A stretch of 64,000 bases of DNA from Mycetohabitans endofungorum (lineage in GTDB: Bacteria > Pseudomonadota > Gammaproteobacteria > Burkholderiales > Burkholderiaceae), in NCBI RefSeq assembly GCF_002927045.1, contig NZ_PRDW01000006.1:149817-213816 (forward strand), in the 5' to 3' direction. The position numbers were made by a program, and so were the translations under genes. Position 1 is the first letter of the stretch. Every line of letters starts with the position of its first letter. This document shows, piece by piece, positions 25,057-34,600 of this stretch. The notes beneath the pieces are model-generated. The model had not been told where the DNA came from. It saw only the letters and a list, made by a program, of their open reading frames with translations, and made no database searches.

Positions 25057-27665
25057 GAGCGCCAGCCTCCTGCCAGCAGCGAGATGTCGGCCAGTGTCAC
25101 GAATAGGCCGAGCGAGCCGGACACCGCCAAGTAACGCGGCTCCCAGCGCGGCTGAAACTTGCTCTTGAATCCACGCAGGCCGCGGAAATTGTAGAAGCGT
25201 CCGCCAAGGTGCCACGCCAGTCGCGCGACGCGCTGCCACAGCGACGGAAACGGCGTCGGCTGCACGCCCGACAGCGGCGCGATGCCCAGACTCAACGTGC
25301 GCAGTCCCGCCTCCTTTAAATGCAGGGTCAGCTTAGTGAACAGATATTCCATCGCGTACCCGGAGGCATCCGGCAGGTGGCGCATCACGCCAACGGTCGC
25401 CTCGGTGTGCACGTCCGTCGTCATGAACGTGACGAACGCGACCGCACGGCCGTGCTGGCGCAGCAACATGACCGATTGCGCGGCCAGATACGACGGGTTG
25501 AATGCGGCCACCGAAAAGCTCTTTTCTCGCGCCACGCGGCTTTGCAGCCATGCGTCGGAGATTGACTTGAGCGTCGGCAGGCATTCCGGCATGCGCGTCG
25601 GTTCAACCACTTCGATGGCCAGCCCGTCGCGTTCACCGCGCTTGAGCGCGTAGCGAAGATGGGCGCGGTGGGACCCCTTTAGATCGAAGTCGGCTAGCGC
25701 GATGTTCGCCTCCTCGCCCAGCTTCAGCAGGTGCAAGCCGGTATCGAGGTAGAACGGCAGTGCGTCGGCGCGTACCTGGTAGAACGCGGCGCGGCCGCCG
25801 TGCGCGTGCGCCAGCGCGACGAAACGGCGGATCAGTTCGGGCCATTCGCCGCGCGGGCCGACTGGGTCGTGCAGCGCCACCCACGTGCGTCCACGCTTGG
25901 CATACATCAGGAAGGCCTGGCGCGATGCGGAGAACAAGAAGCTCTTGTCGCCCATCATCGCGAGACCTGCGTCGCTGCGTTCCTGCGCGCGCACGATGCG
26001 TGCCGCGTCAGCAAGGTCTTGTTCGGCCGGCTTCACGAAGCGGCCGGCCGCTGGCCGCAGCAACTGCCAGAAGGCCAGCGCCGCCGCGCACAGCGCGGCC
26101 GCCAGTGTAGCACGCAACGCGCGCGGGGCCCGGCCGTCGAACGCGAATTGCCACCATAGCTCGCGTGTGTACGGCACGTCGCGGAACGCGTACAGCATGA
26201 TCCACGTCGCAATCACGATTACGATGCCGACTGACACCCGCCAACTGGGCGTGAAGCGTTCCGCGAATAGCGACGAGCGGCGGTTGAAGTGGTGCCGCGT
26301 CGCGATTAACAGCAGCACCAAGATCCCGAGCACGCCGGCTTCGATGAACGCCAGCCCCTTGGTCAGCGATAGCCCGAGGTTGACGCTGGCCAGCAGCAAG
26401 GCTAGCCACCATGCGGCATCGAGCCGGCGCAGCAGTCCGCGGGCGACGAATAGCAGCAGCACGCCGAGTACGCTGGCAAGCAACTGCGAGCTTTCAAGGA
26501 CCCACAGTGGCACGAGCGTGCTTAGCACCGCAATCCGGTGCATGAACGCCGGTGTTGCGCCGGAGACAATCAGCATGCAGCCGACTGCGAACGTGATGGT
26601 GCTCAGCAGTAGCGGCGCGAGCTGTGTGAGGCTGTGTGCGGCGTGCAGCGCGGGAGAAGTCATCACTACGCGCTTGAGCGTGCGTCCTTCGAACATGACC
26701 AGCGCGCCACCGCAAACGAGCAGCGGCAGCCCGAAGTAGATGGCCCGGTAGGCGAGCAACGCGGCCACCAGTTGCGGCATCGGCAGTTCTCGACCAAAGG
26801 CGATCAGCACCACGCCTTCGAATATGCCGACGCCGCCAGGGGTGTGGCCGACCATCCCGAGCAGCAACGCCGCCGCATAGACCGTCATGAACGTGGCGAA
26901 GCCAATCAACGCATCCGGCAACAGGACCCACAGCGCCAGCGCGGCGCCGGCGACGTCGACAATCGCCCAGCTCAGCTGGGCGATCAAATTGCGCCGCGAC
27001 GGAATCGTCAGCGCGAGCCAGCGCCGCGTGCCGCCGCTGCCAATCGTGCGTGGTTGGCTGCGGCATGCCACCACCAGTGCTGCGATCGCCGCGAGCGCGA
27101 GCACGCCCGCGCAGCGCAGCATTGATGCCGGCAGGTGCAGCACCGACTCGAGTTGGCCGACTGCGATCAGCATGCCGGCGGCGCTCATTAGCACCAGCGC
27201 CGTGGCCAGGCCGATGCCGGTGAAGACGGTCAGGCGCCCGACTTGTGCCGGCGTCACGCCCGCCGCGCCGTAGATCCTGCAACGTACGGCCCCGCCGGTC
27301 AACGCGCCGAAGCTCGTTGCGTTGCCGATGGCCGAGCCGACCGTGGCACCGAGCAGTAACAATGCGCGCGGCACGCGCGCGCCGATGTGGTGCAGTCCGG
27401 CCATGTCTCGCCCGACGAGTCCGATGTAGCTCATGACTGTAGCGGCGAGCGCGCCGGTCCATTCCGCGGCGCTTAGTTGGCGCAGTTGATGGATCACCGA
27501 GCGGTAATGGACCGCGTAAGACAAATGTTGGAACAGGACGAGCAGCAGCGCGCAGCCGCCCAATGCAATTGCTGGGGTGACCAGGTGTTGCGCGTGTCGC
27601 AGCATGGTCCAGCGGTTGGCCCCGGCGCGTGCGGTCGAAAGAGTCAGTTTGATTTGGGGACGCAT
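25053..27665 (-). CDS. mprF: MprF: lysyl-phosphatidylglycerol synthase/flippase
   Basis: An 870-residue membrane protein. About 14 helices in the first 550 residues form the flippase and synthase membrane part (NATSFGALTGGAVRCRIYGA is characteristic). The C-terminal 300 residues are the cytosolic DUF2156/GNAT-like aminoacyl transferase with MYAKRGRTWVALHDPVGP, FYQVRADALPFY and FYNFRGLRGFKSKFQP. It transfers lysine or another amino acid from tRNA to phosphatidylglycerol, lowering sensitivity to cationic peptides and acid. Translationally coupled to acvB. Confidence 0.93.
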   Translation of the reverse strand: MRPQIKLTLSTARAGANRWTMLRHAQHLVTPAIALGGCALLLVLFQHLSYAVHYRSVIHQLRQLSAAEWTGALAATVMSYIGLVGRDMAGLHHIGARVPRALLLLGATVGSAIGNATSFGALTGGAVRCRIYGAAGVTPAQVGRLTVFTGIGLATALVLMSAAGMLIAVGQLESVLHLPASMLRCAGVLALAAIAALVVACRSQPRTIGSGGTRRWLALTIPSRRNLIAQLSWAIVDVAGAALALWVLLPDALIGFATFMTVYAAALLLGMVGHTPGGVGIFEGVVLIAFGRELPMPQLVAALLAYRAIYFGLPLLVCGGALVMFEGRTLKRVVMTSPALHAAHSLTQLAPLLLSTITFAVGCMLIVSGATPAFMHRIAVLSTLVPLWVLESSQLLASVLGVLLLFVARGLLRRLDAAWWLALLLASVNLGLSLTKGLAFIEAGVLGILVLLLIATRHHFNRRSSLFAERFTPSWRVSVGIVIVIATWIMLYAFRDVPYTRELWWQFAFDGRAPRALRATLAAALCAAALAFWQLLRPAAGRFVKPAEQDLADAARIVRAQERSDAGLAMMGDKSFLFSASRQAFLMYAKRGRTWVALHDPVGPRGEWPELIRRFVALAHAHGGRAAFYQVRADALPFYLDTGLHLLKLGEEANIALADFDLKGSHRAHLRYALKRGERDGLAIEVVEPTRMPECLPTLKSISDAWLQSRVAREKSFSVAAFNPSYLAAQSVMLLRQHGRAVAFVTFMTTDVHTEATVGVMRHLPDASGYAMEYLFTKLTLHLKEAGLRTLSLGIAPLSGVQPTPFPSLWQRVARLAWHLGGRFYNFRGLRGFKSKFQPRWEPRYLAVSGSLGLFVTLADISLLAGGWRS

Positions 27666-27951
27666 GAGTAGTGCGCGACTTCAAGGAATCCACGGCTTGG
27701 CCGTCCGAACGCGACGGCTAAGCTGCGGAAAGACGTCAACAAAACGTCTATATCGGCACTTGCGTTGACAGTGTTGACTCATTTGGTGTGCCCGGCTTCC
27801 ACCTCACACGCCTTTTTGGACCTGCGGGCGTCTTCATGAAGGGATTGCCGGGCGCCAGAGCCGACTACCGACCGACTGGGACAGCGGTGTGAAGTTTGTC
27901 GGCTGGCTAAAAGATGGATGGGCGCAGCAGCGATGAAGAGGGAGCCTCCGG
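27666..27951. other. Intergenic region upstream of mprF
   Basis: About 285 bases that must contain the mprF promoter (leftward). I see no clear -35/-10 pair and no open frame with coding character. Confidence 0.4.
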
Positions 27952-28377
27952 TTACAAGAGAAGCGGGTTTTTTCCTTTAGCTTCCTTGGGCTGTGCGAGA
28001 TCTGCAGCGGATATTTTTTCTATGTTGTACTTTTTTACCTGTTTCCAAGCCTTATCCGCTTTTTCATGCTTGGCTCTAAGCTTTTTTTGTTCTTTTTCTT
28101 TCGGCTTTTGCATTTTGTGATATTGGGATATGTTCGATTTTTCCCAATTTTCTACCGTTTTTGGCCACTCCTTCTCTACCTTTTCCTGGTAAAAAGCGTC
28201 GCGTTCTTCTTTGGAGAGATGCTTGCGAGAGAAAAGTCCACAGAATACACCAGTATTTATTGAGTTGGGCTTGGCTGCGCGCCGCCCTGAAGCTTCATTC
28301 GGTTGTGTCGACGTGTTAGCTGATGAAATCAGTCTATGGGTAGAATTGAAGAAGTTTTGCGAGATCTGAGGTTTCAT
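27952..28377 (-). CDS. Effector-like basic protein, AT-rich (orphan)
   Basis: A 141-residue protein of unknown family. The first 35 residues are rich in S, T, N and Q (including STHRLISSANTSTQPNEAS). A short motif GLFSRK follows at about residue 48, then a lysine- and glutamate-rich, probably helical tail (KEKEQKKLRAKHEKADKAWK). I prefer the ATG at 28377 because AAGGAAA precedes it; an upstream in-frame ATG at 28431 adds 18 residues. The unstructured polar N-terminus, low GC and isolation resemble type III secreted effectors. The GLFSRK motif recurs in the next gene. Confidence 0.6.
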   Translation of the reverse strand: MKPQISQNFFNSTHRLISSANTSTQPNEASGRRAAKPNSINTGVFCGLFSRKHLSKEERDAFYQEKVEKEWPKTVENWEKSNISQYHKMQKPKEKEQKKLRAKHEKADKAWKQVKKYNIEKISAADLAQPKEAKGKNPLLL

Positions 28378-28431
28378 ATCTGTTTCCTTACCTGTTTTTC
28401 GTGATGCAATGAAAGCCGGATTACCAATCAT

Positions 28432-28709
28432 GTCGGTGAAATGGACGAAAGGAGTAACGGATTCGTTCCACCCTGATCACCGTCGATACTTGAGAAAGTA
28501 GGAGTAGCGTAACGGCCGTTAGACCGTCCGTTTCGGCCACATCCGACGTATTGGCGAGCGAAGCGAAGCGTGGTGTGTCCAGAGGCAGCCATTAACACGT
28601 CGCTGTGGAGCCATGCGGGTTGGCATGCCGCCCGATGCTTACCGCTATGCGCAGAACTCCGGTTCCTGCCGCTTCGGGAAGGACCCATATGCGGCAGGTT
28701 TCCCCTGGG
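28432..28709. other. Spacer between the two effector-like genes
   Basis: About 278 bases that return to ordinary GC content. Open frames here lack family patterns. The region should contain the promoter of the 28377 gene; I looked for a TTCG-N16-TTCG hrpII-type box and did not find one. Confidence 0.35.
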
Positions 28710-29711
28710 TCAATCCATTACGGAACCTTTATTCGATTTGCTCAGGCCTGTTGGTGGAGCGTGATTTTCAGGCTCGACGGGTAGCCAACGACCCGTCTTT
28801 TTCGCCGTTTTCAGCCCTTCGATGATCAGGGTCTTTTTGCGTAAAGACACTGTTTTCATTTTTTCGGTGGCGAGTAGGACCCTTTGTGAGGGTCTTTTAT
28901 CCGATTTCGGCGGACGGGGCGGTGCTGCCTGAGTGGTTTGCTTCGATGAAATGTTGTCTTCGGTAGGACGGAAAGCTGGGACGGCAGGAGTTGTAGGGAA
29001 TTTCTTAAGGAGCTCGGTCTCCGTTTCTGTTCTATCTTCAATGTCTTTTGAGGCAACGTTATCTTTGCCTCTCTGATTTTTCCGCATAGCTTCCTTCGCC
29101 GTTTTCTTCGCTTCGGAGATCACAGTCTTTGTGCTTAACAACTCTGCCTTCATTGTTTTGACTTCGACTTCGACTTTTTTGAATTCGACTTTTTTGACGT
29201 TGACTTGGCCTATTTTTACCCTCGCAAACGCCTCGTTTGACGAAGTGCCACTGCTTCGGGTAGCCAGGTCAGCCCCATGGACGTCCAGATGCGTACGTGG
29301 GTCCTTTCGTTCGAGTGACTTGATGTCTGAAGGAAAACCCTTTGTCGTGCTGGTTTGTGTAGAAGCTTTTGTTCCAACGCCGGTGCGATTGTTAGCGGGG
29401 GCAGGGCGTGATGGAACTTGAGGAAACTGCTTAATAAGCTTGCTCTGCGACGAGCCGCATGGACGGAAGGCCTTTTTCAGCTGCTTGGCCACATTCCGGA
29501 CTGTTTGTGACGTTTTCGAGTCGGTGGAGGCTAGCTTTTCCGTTGGCGGTTGCGTCGATATCGTCTTTTTCTTGCGCGAAAACAATCCGTCGAATTTGCT
29601 GTGCCAAGATCGCTCGCGTCCCGCGGCGGTGTTGCCGGATGTCGTTACATTGCCCCGGGGTGTCGGATCGGATTGGCGTGCTTGGCGGAATGGGTTGATC
29701 GTTATGCTCAT
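28710..29711 (-). CDS. Effector-like basic protein with internal repeats (orphan)
   Basis: A 333-residue, lysine-, threonine- and proline-rich protein of unknown family. The N-terminus MSITINPFRQARQSDPTPRG is polar, then comes GLFSRKKK at about residue 43, shared with the neighbouring gene. Two segments recur: KLIKQFPQVPSRPAP (about 90-105) with LLKKFPTTPAVPAF (about 237-250), and a helix like MKAELLSTKTVISEAKKTAK (about 187-206) with MKTVSLRKKTLIIEGLKTAK (about 286-305). The middle is predicted helical (VKIGQVNVKKVEFKKVEVEV). No signal peptide or membrane helix. A secreted effector or nucleic-acid-binding protein are both possible. Confidence 0.6.
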   Translation of the reverse strand: MSITINPFRQARQSDPTPRGNVTTSGNTAAGRERSWHSKFDGLFSRKKKTISTQPPTEKLASTDSKTSQTVRNVAKQLKKAFRPCGSSQSKLIKQFPQVPSRPAPANNRTGVGTKASTQTSTTKGFPSDIKSLERKDPRTHLDVHGADLATRSSGTSSNEAFARVKIGQVNVKKVEFKKVEVEVKTMKAELLSTKTVISEAKKTAKEAMRKNQRGKDNVASKDIEDRTETETELLKKFPTTPAVPAFRPTEDNISSKQTTQAAPPRPPKSDKRPSQRVLLATEKMKTVSLRKKTLIIEGLKTAKKTGRWLPVEPENHAPPTGLSKSNKGSVMD

Positions 29712-30358
29712 GACGGTGGAGAGAACAGGAGGTGGGGTCTACATTACGCCGCCATCAGTATCTGTTTGAATGTCGGATCCGCATAAACGTTTCGGGAAAC
29801 GAATGGCCACGTGCTGTTGGATGGCTGGGATGTATACTTTGCGTGTCAGCGTTCTCTAGGTGTGGCCGGCAAATCAAATGGGCATCCGACGGAGAATTCG
29901 TTGACTATTCAATGTGTTTCGCCGAACAGCAATGCATTCAATTTCCATCCGCTGCGGTTTGCCCAGACGCGAAACAGGATGTGTTTTTTCTCCACGCGCG
30001 GACACACGAGGGTAGCCAACGGTTCGGGGCGACGCGACAGGCGACGTCGATAACGAGAATACCCGCGATCATCGATGAACCAAGTTCCGGCGTTCTCAAC
30101 GATACTCTATCGCGCTGTTTGTAGCCCTGGCTGGCACCATACGGGAACGTCGATAAGCCGCAATGGCTGCGATGCGCACGGTGGCCGCTGCTACTTCGAA
30201 GTCGAACTCTTTCATTGTTAGGGTTTTCGGTAATTAATACCGATCCGTGCAGCGGTACAGCAAATACCCGTAATTAATTCTCCTGGAACCACCCCTACGG
30301 CGGCTCGTTATGTGTAAAATTCGGACGCTGAAATCAATTCGTAAGGGTTGTAACAGGA
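29712..30358. other. Intergenic region before the AGCS transporter
   Basis: About 650 bases with no recognisable gene. It should carry a leftward promoter for the effector-like gene and a rightward promoter for the symporter. The last 130 bases are AT-rich and include a small dyad at 30228-30242. Confidence 0.4.
30228..30242. promoter_or_regulatory. Candidate operator dyad upstream of the symporter
   Basis: CGGTA and TACCG are perfect inverted arms around ATTAA, 117 bases before the symporter start in an AT-rich stretch. A regulator binding here is possible but unnamed. Confidence 0.25.
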
Positions 30359-31903
30359 ATGAGCGTGGAAGTTTTTCTGGCATCGGCCATTGGCCACCTG
30401 AACGGAGTGTTGTGGAACTACATGCTGATCGCGCTGTTGTTAGGTGCGGGAGCATGGTTCACATGGCGCTTTGCCGGCATCCAGCTTCGCGCGCTGCCGC
30501 TGAGCGTGCAGACGCTGTTTCGCGACGATGGCGAAGGCAAGCGCAAGGGCGATGGCATTTCCTCGTTCCAAGCCTTTGCCACGGGGCTTGCGAGCCGGGT
30601 CGGCACGGGCAACATCGTGGGTGTTGCCGTTGCGTTGAGCGCGGGCGGTCCCGGTGCGATCTTCTGGATGTGGCTGACCGCGCTGCTCGGCATGGCGCTC
30701 GCATTCGTTGAGGCCACGCTCGCTCAGATATTCAAGGTGTCCCATCACGACAACACCTTTCGTGGCGGCCCGGCCTACTATATCTGGGTTGGATTGCGTT
30801 CCAGGCGGCTCGGGATGGTGTTTGCCGCATCGTTGATTCTTGCGTTCGGCCTCGTGTTCAACGCGGTGCAGGCCAATTCGGTCGCGGACGCGCTGCATGC
30901 GTCGTTCGGCACGGACCGGGTTGTCACGGGAGCCTTGCTGATCGTGTTGATCGCGCCGGTGATCTTTGGCGGGATTCGCCGCATTGCCCGCATCGCGCAG
31001 TTCCTCGTGCCGGTGATGGCCTTCGGCTACCTTGCACTGGCCGGCTACGTACTGTTGGCACACTTGAGTTCGTTCCCGGCGGTGATCGCGTTGATCGTGC
31101 GCAGTGCGTTCGGCCTCGAGCAGGCGGTCGGCGGCGTCGCAGGCTACGCCATCAGCCAGATCGTCGCGGTCGGCATCAAGCGCGGACTGTTCTCAAACGA
31201 GGCGGGTATGGGTAGCGCGCCGAACGCGGCAGCGACCGCCACCACGCGCCATCCTGTCACGCAGGGCCTGATCCAGATGCTCGGCGTGTTCGTCGACACG
31301 ATCTTGATCTGCAGTGCGACGGCATTGATCATTTTGTTGTCTGGCGAGTACCAGCCTGGCGCGCCGGTCGAGGGTGCAGTGCTCACGCAGCGCGCGATGT
31401 CCAGCCATGTCGGCGATTGGGGCGCGACGTTCCTGACGTGTGCGATCTTCATGCTCGCGTTCTCGTCGATCATGGGCAACTACGCGTGTGCCGAGGGCAA
31501 CGTCATGTTCATCACACGGCGCAAGGATGTGCTGGTCGGGTTCCGATGCGCGGTGCTCGGCATGGTGATGTTTGGCAGCGTCGCGAAGTTGCCGCTGATC
31601 TGGTCGATGGCCGACTTGAGCATGGGGCTGATGGCCACGATCAACTTGTTGGCGGTCTTGGCGCTCGGCAAGTATGCGCGAGCCGCATGGCTCGACTATT
31701 GTGCTCAGCGTAACGCTGGCATTGCGCAACCCGTGTTCAACAGGCACACGATTACCGGCTTGGATGCGCTATTGCCGGAGGGCGCATGGAGTGGCGATGC
31801 ATATCGCCCTTCCACCGTCCGACAGAGCATTGGCGCGCAATCGGTTTCGGCGAAAGGAGTGCGCTCGCGCTCGGTGCCGGCTTGGGCAACCGACTCCAAG
31901 TAA
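30359..31903 (+). CDS. Sodium:alanine/glycine symporter (AGCS family)
   Basis: A 514-residue inner-membrane transporter with about 11 helices. Signatures are ATGLASRVGTGNIVGVAVAL, FRGGPAYYI, and GIKRGLFSNEAGMGSAPNAAA, the AGCS consensus. It would import small neutral amino acids with sodium. ACAGGA lies just before the ATG. The C-terminal 50 residues are an extra polar tail. Confidence 0.92.
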   Translation: MSVEVFLASAIGHLNGVLWNYMLIALLLGAGAWFTWRFAGIQLRALPLSVQTLFRDDGEGKRKGDGISSFQAFATGLASRVGTGNIVGVAVALSAGGPGAIFWMWLTALLGMALAFVEATLAQIFKVSHHDNTFRGGPAYYIWVGLRSRRLGMVFAASLILAFGLVFNAVQANSVADALHASFGTDRVVTGALLIVLIAPVIFGGIRRIARIAQFLVPVMAFGYLALAGYVLLAHLSSFPAVIALIVRSAFGLEQAVGGVAGYAISQIVAVGIKRGLFSNEAGMGSAPNAAATATTRHPVTQGLIQMLGVFVDTILICSATALIILLSGEYQPGAPVEGAVLTQRAMSSHVGDWGATFLTCAIFMLAFSSIMGNYACAEGNVMFITRRKDVLVGFRCAVLGMVMFGSVAKLPLIWSMADLSMGLMATINLLAVLALGKYARAAWLDYCAQRNAGIAQPVFNRHTITGLDALLPEGAWSGDAYRPSTVRQSIGAQSVSAKGVRSRSVPAWATDSK

Positions 31904-31912
31904 CTGGCGATA

Positions 31913-32790
31913 ATGTTATCGGCGCTGCGGGGCTGCGGCGTCGCGTGGCTGGAAGCCGTAGCCGTGACGCCCGCGGCGGCGCTACGCGCGGTTGACGGCA
32001 CGGCTGCCACAGGCACCGTACTGCTGTGTACTGTGGCGGCATGGGTGGCGCAGGTGCGCTGGCCCGATCGCAGTGAGTCGGGCAAACATCTGCTGGCCGG
32101 CAGCGCTGCTGCAGGGCTTCCATCTTGGCGCGGGCTATTGTGGGCGGTTGAGCAGGGACTCGGCGCCGCCGTGATGGCCCTGTTAGGTGCGCTGCAGCCG
32201 CTATTGACGGCAGTTGTGGCATCGCGGTTGTTTGGAGAGCGACGCTCGCCGCGAGGTTGGCCGGGCCTGTTGGTGGGCTTGGCGCAGTGACGCGTCCTGC
32301 TGCTTAAACTCGCTGCACATGACGCCGCTGTGCTGCCCCATGCGGTCGCTGGCGCGACCGGCACGGCGCAGTGGATCGTGGTGACTTCGGCGATCTTCGC
32401 GGTATTGTCGATTACGGCAGGGACGCTGTATCAAAAAACTTCGTTGTCGAATGCGCATTTGACCAGCGCCGCCGCGTTACAGAACGCCGGCGCTGCGCTG
32501 GTCGCCACCGGTTTCGTGCTGGTGCTTGGCGAGCGCCGCTGTGTCGCCGCGCCGCAACTGTGGGCGTAGCCTGGCATGGGGTATCGTGATGCCGTTGGGT
32601 TTCGCGACGACCCTGCTGGTCTGGATGGTGCGACGCGGAGACGCTGGGCGACGGCCCTGCTGTTCCTGGCGCCACCGTTGGCCGCGTTCAAAAGTTATCT
32701 AGGCGTTTGGCGAAACGTTGCTGCCAGTGCAATAGATTGGATTCGCCGTCGCATTGGCGGGCGTGCTGCTTGCTCGGACACGAGCGTCCG
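31913..32790 (+). pseudogene. EamA/DMT-family transporter, multiply frameshifted
   Basis: Pieces of one drug/metabolite exporter are spread over three frames: ALLGALQPLLTAVVASRLFG and GWPGLLVGLA, then a stop, then SAIFAVLSITAGTLYQKTSL, then LAWGIVMPLGFATTLLVWMV and ATALLFLAPPLAAFKSYLGF, ending VLLARTRASV. At least three frameshifts or stops make it non-functional. Confidence 0.7.
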
Positions 32791-32898
32791 TCTGCTGAGC
32801 CGGTCGCCGATCGTGCGCGCGGATGTTTTCTTATATGCTTGAGTGCACGCGAGTTGCCGCATCCGGGAGCGGCGGCACTCGGATGGTTGGAGCTAAAC

Positions 32899-33294
32899 GT
32901 GACGACGACTGTACTCCTTGTCGACGACGATCCGGAAACCCTCGCTGCCTGGGCCATTTGCTGCACGCAGCAGGGCTACGGGGTGCAGAGTGCCACTGAC
33001 GGCGGGCATGCGCTGGCACTGCTCGACGCGACACAAATCGATATTGTTGTGGCCGATTGGCGCATGCCCAGGATGTCGGGGAGCGCATTGTGTCAGGCGA
33101 TACGTAATCATCCCGTGCTTGCCGACACGCTGTTCATTCTTGTGTCGGGCGAATCCAGTCCGCCCGCGTTTGTCCGCTACGACGCGTTCCTGCGCAAGCC
33201 GCTGGATTATCCTGAATTGTTTTCGACGATGCGTCGGTTGCTTGACGCGCGCGCCGAGGAGCGCGCCGCGACGCGTAGGCTGCCGAGCGTCTGA
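32899..33294 (+). CDS. Stand-alone response-regulator receiver protein
   Basis: A 131-residue receiver domain without an output domain. The acidic pair DDD is at residues 9-11, the phosphoacceptor Asp in IVVADWRMPRMSG, the switch serine in ILVSGES and the lysine in FLRKPLD. GGAG at 32889-32892 supports the GTG at 32899. CheY-like proteins act by protein contacts, here possibly with a distant histidine kinase, since no kinase is adjacent. Confidence 0.88.
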   Translation: MTTTVLLVDDDPETLAAWAICCTQQGYGVQSATDGGHALALLDATQIDIVVADWRMPRMSGSALCQAIRNHPVLADTLFILVSGESSPPAFVRYDAFLRKPLDYPELFSTMRRLLDARAEERAATRRLPSV

Positions 33295-33784
33295 TGCCTT
33301 CCGCGGCGTGGCGTTTGCCACTGGCCGCTACGTGTGCCCGGCCATTGGCGCCGGTGCCTGCAAGTGATCATTAGGTCCCTGGCCGCTGGGCGCTGCACGG
33401 CCTTGGTTGGACGGCTGATTGAACCTGCTGGTCGCCGCTCTGCCCGGCGTGGGTGCCGCGCGCGACGATGCGATTGTGTTCGCGTTGACCATTCAGTTGG
33501 CGTTGCACGGTGCCGCTGACATGATCTCATAGCGCCATCGTCGTTGCCGCAGGCCCCGGACGACTTGCTATTGCGTGTTGCTTAGCTGTATGACGGCCAT
33601 CCGCCGCAACTGCACCGCCTGATGCAGGCGTGCGCACTGGCGGTGGATGGCCGACTTGAACGATGGGACCGCGGCGGCAGCAGCGGAAACCTTCGCACTG
33701 GACTCGCAATACATCAAGCGGACGCTGCTCGCGCAACACGGCGTATTGCGGGCAGCAGCCGAATGCCGCGTCCAGACGGGCTTG
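33295..33784. pseudogene. Unidentified decayed coding region
   Basis: Coding-like pieces on the plus strand, such as LNLLVAALPGVGAARDDAIV and, after a stop, LPQAPDDLLLRVA then YDGHPPQLHRLMQACALAVD, are separated by stops and shifts. They may be one dead gene of about 150 codons. I cannot name the family. Confidence 0.3.
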
Positions 33785-33993
33785 TCAATGGTTGATTTGC
33801 AAATAGTCGAGCCTGCGGTAGCTGAACCCGCGACCGACTGGATTTGCGAGCGGCTCGATCTGCGGGTGGCTGGAAACGGCTGAATCCGCAGGCAGATGAG
33901 TTTGCGGGCAAAGGTGTCTACGCATGGCTGAGCCAGCGGAGCCTGCAAATGGTTGTATGTGCAAATGGTTGAATCTGTGAAGGATTGAATCGG
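33785..33993. repeat. Degenerate 16-bp tandem repeat array
   Basis: Twelve or so units follow one another, most exactly 16 bp: TCAATGGTTGATTTGC, AAATAGTCGAGCCTGC, GACCGACTGGATTTGC, GAGCGGCTCGATCTGC, AAACGGCTGAATCCGC, AGGCAGATGAGTTTGC, AAATGGTTGTATGTGC and AAATGGTTGAATCTGT, with a few of 15, 18, 23 or 26. The shared core is GG-T-GA-T-TGC. The period is not a multiple of three and stops occur, so it is not coding. It ends 10 bases before the ATPase gene. Confidence 0.7.
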
Positions 33994-34003
33994 GACAACG
34001 CCA

Positions 34004-34600
34004 ATGGTCGACAATGAGTTCATCTGTGTGGACCGCTTCCATGTGATTACCGGGGGACCAGGATCGGGCAAGAGCACGCTGCTCGACGCACTGCAGGCGG
34101 CTGGCTATGCGCGTTCGGTCGAAGCAGGCAGGGGGGTGATCCAGGACCAGGTACGGATCGGCGGCCCAGCGCTGCCGTGGCATGATCCCGCGCTGTTTGC
34201 GCAGTGGATGTTGTGCTGGGAGATGCGCTCGTATCATTTGGCTCGTGAGCGCCGCGTGCCGGTATTGTTCGATCGAGGCGTGCCCGACGTCGTCGGTTAT
34301 CTTCGTCTCTGCGGCTTGCCGGTGCCGCCACACGTGCTACGCGCCGCGCAATCGTTTCGCTATAACCGCCAGGTATTCATTGCGCCTCCTTGGCGCGAGA
34401 TTTTTGTGCAGGATGTCGAAAGAAAGCAAGATTTCGACGAAGCACGGCGCACGTACGACGTGATGGTGTCGTCATACGATGCGCTGGGCTACCGGTTAGT
34501 CGAGCTGCCTTGCGGGCCGGTGAGTGAGCGGGCCCGGTTTGTCATTGAGCAGATCACGCGCGGCGACCACCGCGGCGGTCACGAGGGCTGTCGATCTTAG
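34004..34600 (+). CDS. AAA-type ATPase/kinase-like protein (AAA_28)
   Basis: A 198-residue P-loop protein with ITGGPGSGKSTLLDAL at residues 15-30, and RGVIQDQVRIGG and VLFDRGVPDVVGYL as the further nucleoside-kinase-like features of the AAA_28 family. Its substrate is unknown. The start follows the repeat array directly; no strong ribosome site is present (CAACGCC precedes ATG). Confidence 0.8.
   Translation: MVDNEFICVDRFHVITGGPGSGKSTLLDALQAAGYARSVEAGRGVIQDQVRIGGPALPWHDPALFAQWMLCWEMRSYHLARERRVPVLFDRGVPDVVGYLRLCGLPVPPHVLRAAQSFRYNRQVFIAPPWREIFVQDVERKQDFDEARRTYDVMVSSYDALGYRLVELPCGPVSERARFVIEQITRGDHRGGHEGCRS

Noticed and set aside
27952..29711. hrpII box (TTCG-N16-TTCG) upstream of the effector-like genes
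   Set aside because: I looked on the relevant strand upstream of both starts and found no clear pair at that spacing.
33785..33993. CRISPR array or TAL-type repeat gene
   Set aside because: Repeats are directly adjacent without unique spacers and have a 16-bp period with stops, not the roughly 100-bp coding repeats of TAL-like proteins.
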